Below are positions 26,201 through 34,840 of a stretch of 64,000 nucleotides of DNA, piece by piece. Location: contig JBNRMJ010000027.1 in assembly GCA_050309435.1 (NCBI GenBank), forward strand, positions 1-64,000. Reading direction: 5' to 3'. Both the position numbers and the translations under genes were made by a program. The notes beneath the pieces are model-generated. The model searched no databases. It was not told the origin of the DNA and worked only from the letters and a program-made list of their open reading frames with translations. This stretch comes from CAYXVJ01 sp050309435. Its GTDB lineage: Bacteria > Bacillota > Clostridia > Saccharofermentanales > Fastidiosipilaceae. Each line of letters opens with the position of its first letter. Position 1 is the stretch's first letter.

Positions 26201-28081
26201 TCAGGCGTTTTTCGAACGCTGTTTGGCACGCATTTCGTTGTTCAGAATTTTCTTTCTCAAACGAATGCTCGTCGGCGTTACTTCCACCAGCTCGTCGTTA
26301 TCGACAAACTCCAGGAACTGCTCCAGCGAGAAGCGCAGCGGCGGTACGAGACGAAGAGCCTCGTCAGCACCGGAAGCGCGCATGTTCGTGACATGCTTTT
26401 TCTTACAGACGTTGACCGTAATATCCTCGTTCTTGGGGCTGCGACCGACAATCATGCCTTCGTAAACTTCCGAACCCGGACCAATGAACAGCTCGCCTCG
26501 GTTCTGAGCGTTATGCAGACCATAAGTAATCGCCGTACCGCGTTCGTATGCGATCAAAACACCGTGATTGCGCGTCTCGATCTCGCCTTTCCAGGGTTCG
26601 AAACCGGCGATGACGCTGTTCATGATACCGTTACCTTTCGTATCGGTCAGGAATTCGGAACGATAGCCGATCAGACCTCGCGAAGGAATCTTGAACTCGA
26701 GACGGGTGTAACCCTTATCCGGAGGCATCATATTAACCATCTCCGCTTTACGGGCACCCAGCTTTTCGATAACGGCACCAACATACTCTTCGGGCACGTC
26801 GATGATCAGCTGCTCAACGGGCTCGCTTTGAACTCCGTCGATTTCCTTGACGATAACGGTCGGTTTGGAAACCTGGAACTCGTAGCCTTCGCGACGCATG
26901 TTCTCGATCAAAATGGACAGGTGAAGCTCTCCTCTGCCCTTTACGATATAGCTGTCCGGAGAATCGGTTTCTTCCAGACGCATCGCGACATTCGTTTCCA
27001 TTTCCTTAAAGAGACGGGCACGAAGATGTCTCGAGGTAACATACTTGCCTTCCAATCCGGCAAAGGGCGAGTTGTTGACCGAGAAAGTCATCGAAATGGT
27101 CGGTTCGTCGATATTGATAAAAGGCAGGGGCTCGACTGCATCCAGCGAGCAAACCGTGTCGCCGATGTTGATGTCGCTGATACCCGCGATACAAACGATC
27201 TCGCCGACCGAAGCCTGCTCGATTTCGACCCTGGCCAGACCTTCGTGACGCATGAGCTTCGTGACCTTGTACTGCTGTCTCGAGTTATCGTCGAAACCGG
27301 CCACGATGACCTGCTGGCTCTGGCGGATCTGACCGCGAACGATGCGACCGACCGCGATACGGCCGACGTAAGGATCCACATCGATATTGGAAACCAGAAT
27401 CTGAAGACCGCCTTCCGGATTGCCAACCGGCGCGGGGATGCTGTCGATAATCGTCTGGAAGAGAGGCTCGATATCCGAAGCCTCTCCCGACAAGGCAGTG
27501 TTCAGATCGAGCGAAGCATAACCGTTTCTGGCCGAAGCATAGACGACGGGGAATTCGAGCTGATCGTCATCGGCGCCCAGTTCCATGAAGAGTTCGAAAA
27601 CCATGTCTTCGACTTCGCGCGGTCGGGCATCGGGACGGTCGACCTTATTGATGACAACGATCGGTACCAGGCGCATTTCCAGCGCTTTTCTGAGAACGAA
27701 GCGTGTTTGGGGCATCGGTCCGTCATAGGCATCGACAACCAGAAGTACGCCGTCGACCATCTTCAAAACACGCTCGACTTCTCCGCCGAAGTCGGCATGG
27801 CCTGGCGTATCCACGATGTTGATGCGGTGGCCGTTATGTAAAACAGCCGTATTTTTCGCCAAAATGGTAATGCCGCGCTCGCGCTCGATATCGTTCGAGT
27901 CCATGACACGTACATCAACCTGCTCGTTCGTGCGGAAGGTACCCGACTGCTGCAGCATCGCGTCGACCAGCGTCGTTTTACCATGATCGACGTGTGCGAT
28001 GATGGCGACGTTTCTTAAATCCTTGATGATGACGTCGGAATTCATATTCTTCTTATTTTCGTTCTCGCTAGCTTCGCTCAT
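26201..28081 (-). CDS. typA: Translational GTPase TypA/BipA
   Basis: A ribosome-binding GTPase of the EF-G type that helps 50S assembly and growth under stress. The 626-residue product has the G1 motif AHVDHGKTT, G2/G3 (RERGITI and DTPGHADF) and G4 (VINKVDRP), then EF-G-like domains and the BipA-specific C-terminus (GIMNSVIAGFEPWKGEIETRNHGVLIAYERGTAITYGL). The start ATG at 28081 follows AAGGA seven bases upstream, overlapping the end of der only by proximity (10 bases). A 12-residue acidic lead precedes the more usual start MNSDVIIKDLRN; the ribosome site favours the first ATG. Confidence 0.96.
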   Translation of the reverse strand: MSEASENENKKNMNSDVIIKDLRNVAIIAHVDHGKTTLVDAMLQQSGTFRTNEQVDVRVMDSNDIERERGITILAKNTAVLHNGHRINIVDTPGHADFGGEVERVLKMVDGVLLVVDAYDGPMPQTRFVLRKALEMRLVPIVVINKVDRPDARPREVEDMVFELFMELGADDDQLEFPVVYASARNGYASLDLNTALSGEASDIEPLFQTIIDSIPAPVGNPEGGLQILVSNIDVDPYVGRIAVGRIVRGQIRQSQQVIVAGFDDNSRQQYKVTKLMRHEGLARVEIEQASVGEIVCIAGISDINIGDTVCSLDAVEPLPFINIDEPTISMTFSVNNSPFAGLEGKYVTSRHLRARLFKEMETNVAMRLEETDSPDSYIVKGRGELHLSILIENMRREGYEFQVSKPTVIVKEIDGVQSEPVEQLIIDVPEEYVGAVIEKLGARKAEMVNMMPPDKGYTRLEFKIPSRGLIGYRSEFLTDTKGNGIMNSVIAGFEPWKGEIETRNHGVLIAYERGTAITYGLHNAQNRGELFIGPGSEVYEGMIVGRSPKNEDITVNVCKKKHVTNMRASGADEALRLVPPLRFSLEQFLEFVDNDELVEVTPTSIRLRKKILNNEMRAKQRSKNA

Positions 28082-28091
28082 TCACGTTTCC

Positions 28092-29426
28092 TTATAATTT
28101 CTCGTTCTTTTCCTTGTTTCGGAATGTTAAACGGATGGGCGTGCCTTCGAATCCGAAAGCACGTCGAATTTCATTTTCCAAATACCGGTCATAGCTGAAA
28201 TGGATCAATTCCGTACTGTTGACGAAAAGGACGAATTCCGGCGGTTGCACGGCAACTTGAGTCGCATAACTGATTTTCAGGCGTTTGCCCTTATATTGAG
28301 GTGCGGGATGCATCGCCGTAACTTCACCGATCAGGTCATTCAGGACACCGGTTCGGATTCGCTTGGTCGCTTCCCTGTAAGCAGATTGAATCATAGGTAA
28401 AATACGATCCGTGCGCTGACCGTTCAGGGCCGAAATAAAGATCACAGGCGCATAGGTCATGAAAATCAGCTTCTCGCGAACCATACGGGTGTAATTGGCC
28501 ATGGTGTTGGTATCTTTGTCTTCGATCAGATCCCACTTGTTGATAACAATAATGACTGCTTTTCCGTTACGATGAGCCAAACCGGCTATCTTCGTGTCCT
28601 GTTCCGTAATGCCGTCGACCGCATCGACCATCAGCAGGCAGACATCCGCACGCTCGATTGCGGCGATGGCCCGAATGATGCTGTAGCGTTCGATTGCATC
28701 ACTGATTTTACTCTTTCTGCGCATACCTGCCGTATCAACGAAGATATATCGCTGATCATCGGCGACGATCGTTGTATTGATCGGATCTCTCGTGGTACCG
28801 GCGACCGGCGAAACGATAGCTCTCTCCTCGCCTGAAATGCGGTTCAGAAGGGATGACTTACCTGCGTTCGGCTTACCGACGATGGCGACATGAATCGCAG
28901 CCTCGTCTTCTTCGCTTTCTGTTTTATCGGGCAGCACTTCGACCACACGATCCAGAAGATCACCCATACCCAGACCGTGGACGGCCGATACGGGATGAAT
29001 TTCGTCAAAGCCCAGGGTATAGAATTCGTAGATATCAGCCGGCGGTTCGCCGGGATTGTCCACCTTGTTGACGACCAGAAGAACCGGCTTGCCGGATTTT
29101 CTCAGCATGGTGGAAATATCGAGGTCGGAGGCATGAAGGCCGACCTTCATATCAACGACAAAAAGAATCGCATCACAGGTATCGATCGCGACTTCGGCTT
29201 GCACACGCATATTTCGAAGCATATCGTCCGGACTTTCCGGTTCGATACCGCCGGTATCGATCATCGTAATACGGTGATTCAGCCACTCGATGTCGGTATA
29301 TACCCGGTCGCGGGTAACGCCCGGCGTATCATCAATGATAGAAATACGCCGTCCCGCCAAATAGTTGAAAAAGGTCGATTTACCAACATTTGGACGCCCG
29401 ACTATAGCGACTAGTGCATGATTCAT
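28092..29426 (-). CDS. der: Ribosome biogenesis GTPase Der (EngA)
   Basis: A double GTPase needed for 50S subunit maturation. The 444-residue product has two G domains: GRPNVGKSTFFN with DTPG and NKVD, then GKPNAGKSSLLN with DTAGMRR and NKWD. The C-terminal KH-like domain (YKGKRLKISYATQVAVQPPEFVLFVNSTELIHFSYDRYLENEIRRAFGFEGTPIRL) is complete. AGGAG lies 10 bases before the ATG. It is immediately followed by typA, and both work on the ribosome. Confidence 0.97.
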   Translation of the reverse strand: MNHALVAIVGRPNVGKSTFFNYLAGRRISIIDDTPGVTRDRVYTDIEWLNHRITMIDTGGIEPESPDDMLRNMRVQAEVAIDTCDAILFVVDMKVGLHASDLDISTMLRKSGKPVLLVVNKVDNPGEPPADIYEFYTLGFDEIHPVSAVHGLGMGDLLDRVVEVLPDKTESEEDEAAIHVAIVGKPNAGKSSLLNRISGEERAIVSPVAGTTRDPINTTIVADDQRYIFVDTAGMRRKSKISDAIERYSIIRAIAAIERADVCLLMVDAVDGITEQDTKIAGLAHRNGKAVIIVINKWDLIEDKDTNTMANYTRMVREKLIFMTYAPVIFISALNGQRTDRILPMIQSAYREATKRIRTGVLNDLIGEVTAMHPAPQYKGKRLKISYATQVAVQPPEFVLFVNSTELIHFSYDRYLENEIRRAFGFEGTPIRLTFRNKEKNEKL

Positions 29427-29465
29427 TGTCTTGTTGCTCCTAACGCATCAATATTTCCACATTTC

Positions 29466-29499
29466 AAAAAGCAGCGAGTTATTATTCACCCGCTGCTTT
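29466..29499 (-). terminator. Intrinsic terminator of the DUF177-rpmF unit
   Basis: AAGCAGCG (29469-29476) pairs with CGCTGCTT (29491-29498); on the minus strand the stem runs into a T-run. It begins 28 bases after the rpmF stop and separates it from der. Confidence 0.85.
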
Positions 29500-29527
29500 C
29501 AAATAATCAAATTCGCACGGAAACGAT

Positions 29528-29713
29528 TTACTTCGCTTCCTCTACGCTGATAACCTGACGCCCGTCATAAGATCCGCAACTTTTACAAACCTTATGGGAC
29601 TGCATCAGCTGGTGACACCGAGGACACTCAACAAGAGTCGGGCCATCGAGCTTCCAGTTATTGCGATGACGGCGCGAACGCGCTTTCGACCATCTGCTTT
29701 TTGGTTCTGCCAT
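29528..29713 (-). CDS. rpmF: 50S ribosomal protein L32, zinc-binding form
   Basis: A 61-residue component of the large subunit. It begins MAEPKSRWSKARSRRHRNNWKL and has the zinc ribbon with paired Cys in CPRCH and CKSCG, so it is the C+ zinc-binding paralogue type. The start ATG has GGAGGTGTATT upstream. It follows the DUF177 gene by 38 bases, the common bacterial arrangement. Confidence 0.97.
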   Translation of the reverse strand: MAEPKSRWSKARSRRHRNNWKLDGPTLVECPRCHQLMQSHKVCKSCGSYDGRQVISVEEAK

Positions 29714-29751
29714 AATACACCTCCATCATCCTGTAGTGCCGGAGACAGCCC

Positions 29752-30357
29752 TTACAGTAATTTTTTCAAATCGGCGAATGGAGAATTATTATCCCCGTCT
29801 GCCTCGTCTTGACAGCCGCAGCTGCCCTCGTTCAAGTTCTGACCGCAGTTAGCGCAGAGTCCCTTACAATCTTCGCGACAGAGTATCTGATTTGGCATCG
29901 CCATTATCATCAACTGACCGATCGCTTCTCGCAGATCAAGCATATGACCCCGATATGTAAAATACTCGTCTTCTTCCAGGTCTTCGATCGCATCCTGGTC
30001 GATATCATAGTTATATGAATCGACATCTACCCGTCTGCGTGTTTGAGCATCCATCTTCGTAATATATTCCTGAGAAGAGGGTTTCCGTTCGGAAACAAAC
30101 TGCTCATCGATATCTACTTCCAGTTTATCCGCTATATCCGCCAAACAACGATCGCACAGTGCATGATACGGCACGGTTAAGTGCGCGTCAAGTCTGAATG
30201 TGCCATGTTCGATATGATACAGATGACCGGTTAGAAGAAGTCTTCCCTCGAAGCGGGTTTGTGGATTCACACTTTCAAAGCCAGTCGCATCGGCTTCCCA
30301 TGAAATCGGAAGAACGGCTCCCGGCTCATGTCGAATGTTGCTGACATCAATTTTCAT
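29752..30357 (-). CDS. yceD: DUF177 family protein YceD
   Basis: A conserved protein found beside rpmF and linked in other bacteria to 23S rRNA and large-subunit accumulation. The 201-residue product has the DUF177 core and the typical C-terminal Cys cluster (CREDCKGLCANCGQNLNEGSC), which probably binds zinc. The segment VPYHALCDRCLADI is also characteristic. GGAGG precedes the ATG. It leads the unit with rpmF behind a sigma-A promoter. Confidence 0.9.
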   Translation of the reverse strand: MKIDVSNIRHEPGAVLPISWEADATGFESVNPQTRFEGRLLLTGHLYHIEHGTFRLDAHLTVPYHALCDRCLADIADKLEVDIDEQFVSERKPSSQEYITKMDAQTRRRVDVDSYNYDIDQDAIEDLEEDEYFTYRGHMLDLREAIGQLMIMAMPNQILCREDCKGLCANCGQNLNEGSCGCQDEADGDNNSPFADLKKLL

Positions 30358-30383
30358 CGCGTACCTCCACAGACACGTTCGAT

Positions 30384-30412
30384 ATTATGAGGGATTTCGA
30401 TCAATAAGTCAA
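30384..30412 (-). promoter_or_regulatory. Sigma-A promoter of yceD-rpmF
   Basis: TTGACT (30407-30412), exactly 17 bases, CATAAT (30384-30389) on the minus strand, about 30 bases before the start. Confidence 0.8.
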
Positions 30413-30510
30413 GTAACAGAATGACCAAGTCCGTAAAGATACAGCCTCTGTTTATTGACCAAGACAACATCCCGGGCTCCCGCTTTCTGTTACGGGAAAA
30501 GTCAATATTT

Positions 30511-31530
30511 TTAAGGTTTCGTGCCGCTTTCGACCGGCTCCGTCTCCGAAGTTTCTGTCGCGGATTCGACCAGAGCTTCGTAGATCCGAAGTTTCCACTG
30601 AAGTCTCAGACTGTCGGGAAATACTTCAAGATCGATTTTAACCTGATCCAGCGCTTCGTCAAGCTTATTTTGGGCCTCCAGAGTCTCAAGTTTTTCGAGT
30701 AAATCTTCTTCGTACTGGAATTCGATCTGATCTTTCAAGGCACTGACTTCAACGTCTTTGGCGACATCGGGCGAGGCCAGACGAATCGCATCCAATGCAG
30801 GTCCCCAGGCATCTTGAGAGCGCAGGTTGTTTACATTCTGAAGCAGAGCCGTTCGTTCCTGCGTAAAACTAAGATTCTTGATACGTGTCAAACTGACGGC
30901 CAGATCAGTGTCGCCCGGCAGTACTTCGATCGCTTCTGCGAGAAGTGATTCGGCGGCCTCCAGACTGCCTTTGGCTTCCAGAGATTCAACCCGTCCCGCG
31001 ATGTCCTGCTTGTAGCTTTGGCGAATGCTTGCAAAGAGCTGGCGCATTTCGGCTGTCGATGTCGAAAACGGTCTGGCTTCGTCCATCAATCTCAGCGCTT
31101 CCTGCCAGTTACTGTTCTTGGCCGCGCGTTCTGCTTCATCGATGATTTGTCCCGCTTCCTCTTCCGAGATAAGTCTCTGTGCGGCGGCTTGCACGAGACG
31201 CCCGTCGCTGCTGATATCCAGGCTGGCCATAAGGTTTAGTTTTTCTGTATATGCATCAAGCGCGAGGCTGCCCTCGGTAACCCGAGTCTGCAGAGAGAGT
31301 AAGTGAACGGCCAGGCTTCGTTCCAGCGCTTTTCTCCCGTCTTCTGAATCCAGCAGATTATCGCTGATAGCGGCTGCAGCAGCATAATTCTCTTCTTTCA
31401 GATAGGTGTTATACTGCTCGATTTTGGAGCGCTTGCCACAGGCTGCCAGAAGCAAGATGGGCAGGATCATGGCGAGGCCAAGCGAAATACTTCTGATCAA
31501 TTTTTTGTTAACTAAGCGATTAATTGCCAC
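30511..31530 (-). CDS. Lipoprotein with tetratricopeptide-like repeats
   Basis: I do not recognise this family. About 339 residues, with a basic N-region, a hydrophobic stretch and the lipobox LLLAAC, so it should be lipid-anchored outside. The mature part is almost all alpha-helical with repeated A-AAAI, LLDEA and AEALL patterns like TPR arrays. The end (VESATETSETEPVESGTKP) is disordered. The upstream gene's stop lies inside the reading frame start: AAGGAGG at about 31534 is followed within three bases by GTG at 31530, which I use, or by an ATT eight bases downstream. Either way the two genes are translationally coupled. Its repeat content mirrors the upstream protein, so the two may act together at the outer face of the membrane. 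Confidence 0.65.
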   Translation of the reverse strand: MAINRLVNKKLIRSISLGLAMILPILLLAACGKRSKIEQYNTYLKEENYAAAAAISDNLLDSEDGRKALERSLAVHLLSLQTRVTEGSLALDAYTEKLNLMASLDISSDGRLVQAAAQRLISEEEAGQIIDEAERAAKNSNWQEALRLMDEARPFSTSTAEMRQLFASIRQSYKQDIAGRVESLEAKGSLEAAESLLAEAIEVLPGDTDLAVSLTRIKNLSFTQERTALLQNVNNLRSQDAWGPALDAIRLASPDVAKDVEVSALKDQIEFQYEEDLLEKLETLEAQNKLDEALDQVKIDLEVFPDSLRLQWKLRIYEALVESATETSETEPVESGTKP

Positions 31531-34255
31531 GACCTCCTTCCGGATTTCTTCCCGATTCTTCCGCCACAGTCGCTTCCGTACTCGTGCCGGTCGGTTCCAG
31601 ACCATCGATCGAAGGCGCTCCGGCCTCCGCAGGCTTCTCGTAATCGTAGAGCTGAGCTTTGATCAGCACTTCGATGCTGTTATGTTCCACTCTCTTACCG
31701 TCAGGCGTCAGTAAAATCAAGTTGAAATCTCCGTTGACCGGCAGATCCAGATCGACCACGTTCTTCTCTTCGGTCAGAACCTCCGAGAACCAGCGTTTAC
31801 CGGCTTGATCTTCGATCATCAGGATCAAACCGCTGCCGGCGGAAGAACCCTCGGCCAGATACATCTTTCCTTGTAAATAATCGGTTTTCGCCTTAATCTG
31901 GACAATCGTTCTGCCTTTGATCGACAAGACCTTCGTGTACTCGTTGCCCCGGATGTCCTTTGCACTCTTGAGGAGAGCATCGTGACCGAAGATGGAGTTC
32001 CAGACACTGTCGTTAAGCAGTTCTTCATATATATCGATTTTGAAAGACTTGGCCAGTTTCGCATTCAGAGCTTTCGCGGCATCTTCCTGTTCGGCCAGAT
32101 ATTGCGCATGAAGTTTCGTCGCGTTCGTCTCATCCCAGCTTCCGTCGTTGTAGAAATAGGCATCCAGCAACATCGAGATGTCTTCCATGCGATTGAAGCG
32201 AGTGGCGCTGCCTGTTCCCGAACCGAGGAGATCGATGGTGATATCCTTCGTAAAGTCATAAGAAAAGTCGAAGCTCGCTTCAGGATTCGAAGCATTCAGC
32301 GGTGCGGAGCGATAAATTTCTGTTCCTCCCTGCTGCACGACGATCTGCACATTGACCGCATTTCCTGCATCCATCAGGTAGAAAACACCCTGAAAACGGT
32401 TGTGCCGGTGAGGCAGCATCGTAAGTTTCATGGCCGGTGCATAGTTGCTGCTGCCAAGTCGTACGATGTCTTTATGTATGACACCGCTTTGATCGGATAC
32501 TTCCGCGACTTTACTGATGCGAAAACCACTGGCCGTCGTATTGGTTATGAAGTTGGATAAGCGAAGTCTTGTCTTGTTGTGATACTCGGTACGCAGATCC
32601 ATCAACGTTTGATTTTCCGGTTCGAATTCCAAAGCCACGTCCATCGTGTCCCTGGCCTCGCGATATTTTCCCTGATCGGAATACTGTGCGGCTTTCGCCA
32701 GAAGTTCGGTGATGATGCTTTCCCGCAGTTGAATCTCCAGTTGATCCAGGCTTTCGATATCGCGCCTCAGGCTGTCAGCCAGGCTGTCTCGAAGCGATTG
32801 GTCGTTTTGATTCACGGGTACGATGTCGACCAGGTTATCGTTGATCTGATCGGAGAAGTTTAACAAACTCGCCCCGCTTTCGATTTTCTCGATAAGCTCC
32901 CCTAAGTAGTCCCGTCCGACATCCACGATCAGGAGCGATTCATGGTAGCGCTGAGCATCGAAATAAGTCATGGCCATCGCGGAAATATCGAGTAGCAGCT
33001 TGCCTTGATCTACCGGCGGTAAGCCTTCGAGCAGATTCCGGATCTCCGCATTGTCTTTCAGAATCAAAGAGGCAGATTCCAGCACGAGGCGGGCTCTGAG
33101 GACATCGCCCGTCGCTTTATAACTCTGGGCATTGTTGACGACCGTCACGAGATAAGACGATTCGCTGCGTCGCAGTTGATCCGCCGCGGTTTGGGCCAGC
33201 GTTCCGCCCTGATCGGCTACTTCCCTTAAATAAGGAATAGCCATGGCGTTCATATCCAGATTCAGCAGCTGCTGACCGATACGGAAATTTCGTTCCTGCA
33301 TCCGGTAATTGTCGATGGCAGAAAAACTGTCGGCCAGGATTTCTGTCGCGTCAATAGAGGACATGGCGCTGTTTAGAGCCAGAGCATTAACTTCACTGCG
33401 CTTTTCTTCCGGCCATAAGGGCATAAAAAGACCAAGTGCGAAGAGCTCGTCATAAGCCGCCTCGTAAGAAGACTGACCGCTCATATAGTCATTTACGATA
33501 GCCGCTTTCTTCTCATTTAATAATCTAGTGGCTTCATCAAGATATTTCTCATCGTCCGCATGCTCGATATAAAGCCGGTTGGCCGTCTGATAATCGAGCT
33601 TCTCGAGCGTGGACTGATAAGTAACTTCAACCGTACTGCCCTTTTTCGGCAGCAATCTCCCCGCGGCAAAGATGATCACAGTCAACAAAATAACGGCTGC
33701 CAGGGTGGCCGAAACGGCGATGATGCGCTTTCGCCCGACGGTTTCCCGACGGGTATACGGAGTCGCGAGCGGGCGTCGCCTGTGCCGGCCAAGTTCTCGC
33801 CGGATTTGAAGCCGCGCTTCCTCTTCGTCGAGGTAAAGCAGCTGCTCTTCTCGCGCCTTACGAGACTGACGTCGTGACATCTTGTCACTATTATCTTCAT
33901 CAATATTAACCGGGGTAACTGTATTTTTATCTGGAGGATTACTTAAGGTTTCGTTTGAAGAAGCGACGGAGGGTTCAAGCGACTCATCGTCCTTCGAAAC
34001 AAGCGGCTGCACGGCCGTCTCCTCGCTCGAATCGGAAATATCTCCTGAAAGTTCCTCGACGACATCCGCTGTCTCTAATATATCCTCCGAAGCCTCGCCT
34101 CTTGGCATGTCGCTGTCGACTAGTTCCTCTTCCGGCACACCGTGGTATATGGCGGCAAGCTTGCCGAATATACCGGAGATCTTCTCGGCAGGCATGGATG
34201 CTTCTGCATCAGGCGCGCTGTTCAGGAGGTCTTTCTTATTATCTATATCTTTCAT
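31520..34255 (-). CDS. Large membrane protein: disordered cytosolic lead, helical repeats, NPCBM-like C-terminus
   Basis: I do not recognise the whole protein (911 residues). It has an acidic Ser/Glu-rich cytoplasmic region (1-125), a basic patch (RRQSRKAR, RRELGRHRRR at 128-161), one transmembrane helix (about 178-198) and an extracellular part. That part is helical with TPR-like repeats (about 210-545) followed by two beta-rich segments (about 575-690 and 760-860). The latter recall NPCBM-type carbohydrate-binding modules (for example FQGVFYLMDAG, then QIVVQQGGTEIYRSAPL, then DITIDLLGSG, and again TIVQIKAKTDYLQGKMYLAEG). The tail is disordered. There is no clear ribosome site at the start, which lies seven bases after the DUF1934 gene, so coupling is likely. 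A wall- or glycan-sensing role is a guess. Confidence 0.65.
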   Translation of the reverse strand: MKDIDNKKDLLNSAPDAEASMPAEKISGIFGKLAAIYHGVPEEELVDSDMPRGEASEDILETADVVEELSGDISDSSEETAVQPLVSKDDESLEPSVASSNETLSNPPDKNTVTPVNIDEDNSDKMSRRQSRKAREEQLLYLDEEEARLQIRRELGRHRRRPLATPYTRRETVGRKRIIAVSATLAAVILLTVIIFAAGRLLPKKGSTVEVTYQSTLEKLDYQTANRLYIEHADDEKYLDEATRLLNEKKAAIVNDYMSGQSSYEAAYDELFALGLFMPLWPEEKRSEVNALALNSAMSSIDATEILADSFSAIDNYRMQERNFRIGQQLLNLDMNAMAIPYLREVADQGGTLAQTAADQLRRSESSYLVTVVNNAQSYKATGDVLRARLVLESASLILKDNAEIRNLLEGLPPVDQGKLLLDISAMAMTYFDAQRYHESLLIVDVGRDYLGELIEKIESGASLLNFSDQINDNLVDIVPVNQNDQSLRDSLADSLRRDIESLDQLEIQLRESIITELLAKAAQYSDQGKYREARDTMDVALEFEPENQTLMDLRTEYHNKTRLRLSNFITNTTASGFRISKVAEVSDQSGVIHKDIVRLGSSNYAPAMKLTMLPHRHNRFQGVFYLMDAGNAVNVQIVVQQGGTEIYRSAPLNASNPEASFDFSYDFTKDITIDLLGSGTGSATRFNRMEDISMLLDAYFYNDGSWDETNATKLHAQYLAEQEDAAKALNAKLAKSFKIDIYEELLNDSVWNSIFGHDALLKSAKDIRGNEYTKVLSIKGRTIVQIKAKTDYLQGKMYLAEGSSAGSGLILMIEDQAGKRWFSEVLTEEKNVVDLDLPVNGDFNLILLTPDGKRVEHNSIEVLIKAQLYDYEKPAEAGAPSIDGLEPTGTSTEATVAEESGRNPEGGRGN

Positions 34256-34262
34256 GTTAAAC

Positions 34263-34790
34263 TCAAACGAAGCGATAGGATATGTTTAGTCTAGTATTCA
34301 AAGCAGGAGCATTCGGAGAATCCATCGCATATTGAATATGCACTTCCCCTCCGTTTACATGCTTCGACACATCCACACCGCTTGTAAATACACCCATACT
34401 CATGACACCTTCGGGTGTCGACAAGTTGGATACGTGGCGTCTGCCGGGCGAAAAAATCATTTTCATATGCTGATCGCCGTTCCAAAGTAAAACTACGCTG
34501 TCTTTCTTGAGTGTCAAAGTGGCAAAGGTCTTGCCAAAGCCGTTTCGTTCGCTCTGTCTGTAAGCAATAACCGTTTCTTCCTCTTTATTGTACAAGCGAC
34601 CTTCCGTCGTATACTTGGTTACCAAAGGCTCGTCGTCAAACTGCCATTGGCTGCCGACAATCGTCAGAAGAACCGGGCGGCCCTTCGACTCAGTCGATTT
34701 TGTCATTTTTTTCGGTTTCAAGACAGGCATGCCGGCCGTGTAATTCAGTTCGGCTTCCTCTCCGTTTCCGGTAAATTTCATATCATTCAT
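34263..34790 (-). CDS. DUF1934 family protein (calycin-like beta-barrel)
   Basis: A 175-residue protein matching the pattern of DUF1934/YwiB: EGRLYNKEEETVIAYRQSE, then KKDSVVLLWNG, MIFSPGRRHVSNLSTPEGVMSMGVFTSGVDV and GGEVHIQYAMD. The fold is a lipocalin-like barrel and the function is unknown. The ATG at 34790 follows GGAG seven bases upstream; a longer frame to 34823 has no support. It lies 50 bases after ddl in the same direction. Confidence 0.85.
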   Translation of the reverse strand: MNDMKFTGNGEEAELNYTAGMPVLKPKKMTKSTESKGRPVLLTIVGSQWQFDDEPLVTKYTTEGRLYNKEEETVIAYRQSERNGFGKTFATLTLKKDSVVLLWNGDQHMKMIFSPGRRHVSNLSTPEGVMSMGVFTSGVDVSKHVNGGEVHIQYAMDSPNAPALNTRLNISYRFV

Positions 34791-34840
34791 ATAATTCTCC
34801 ACTGCGTCGGGTATCTTTCGCACCCCCGCCGCAATTCGGT

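Noticed and set aside
26393..27841. A 482-codon open frame on the plus strand opposite typA
   Set aside because: typA is unmistakable on the other strand; the opposite translation has no family features.
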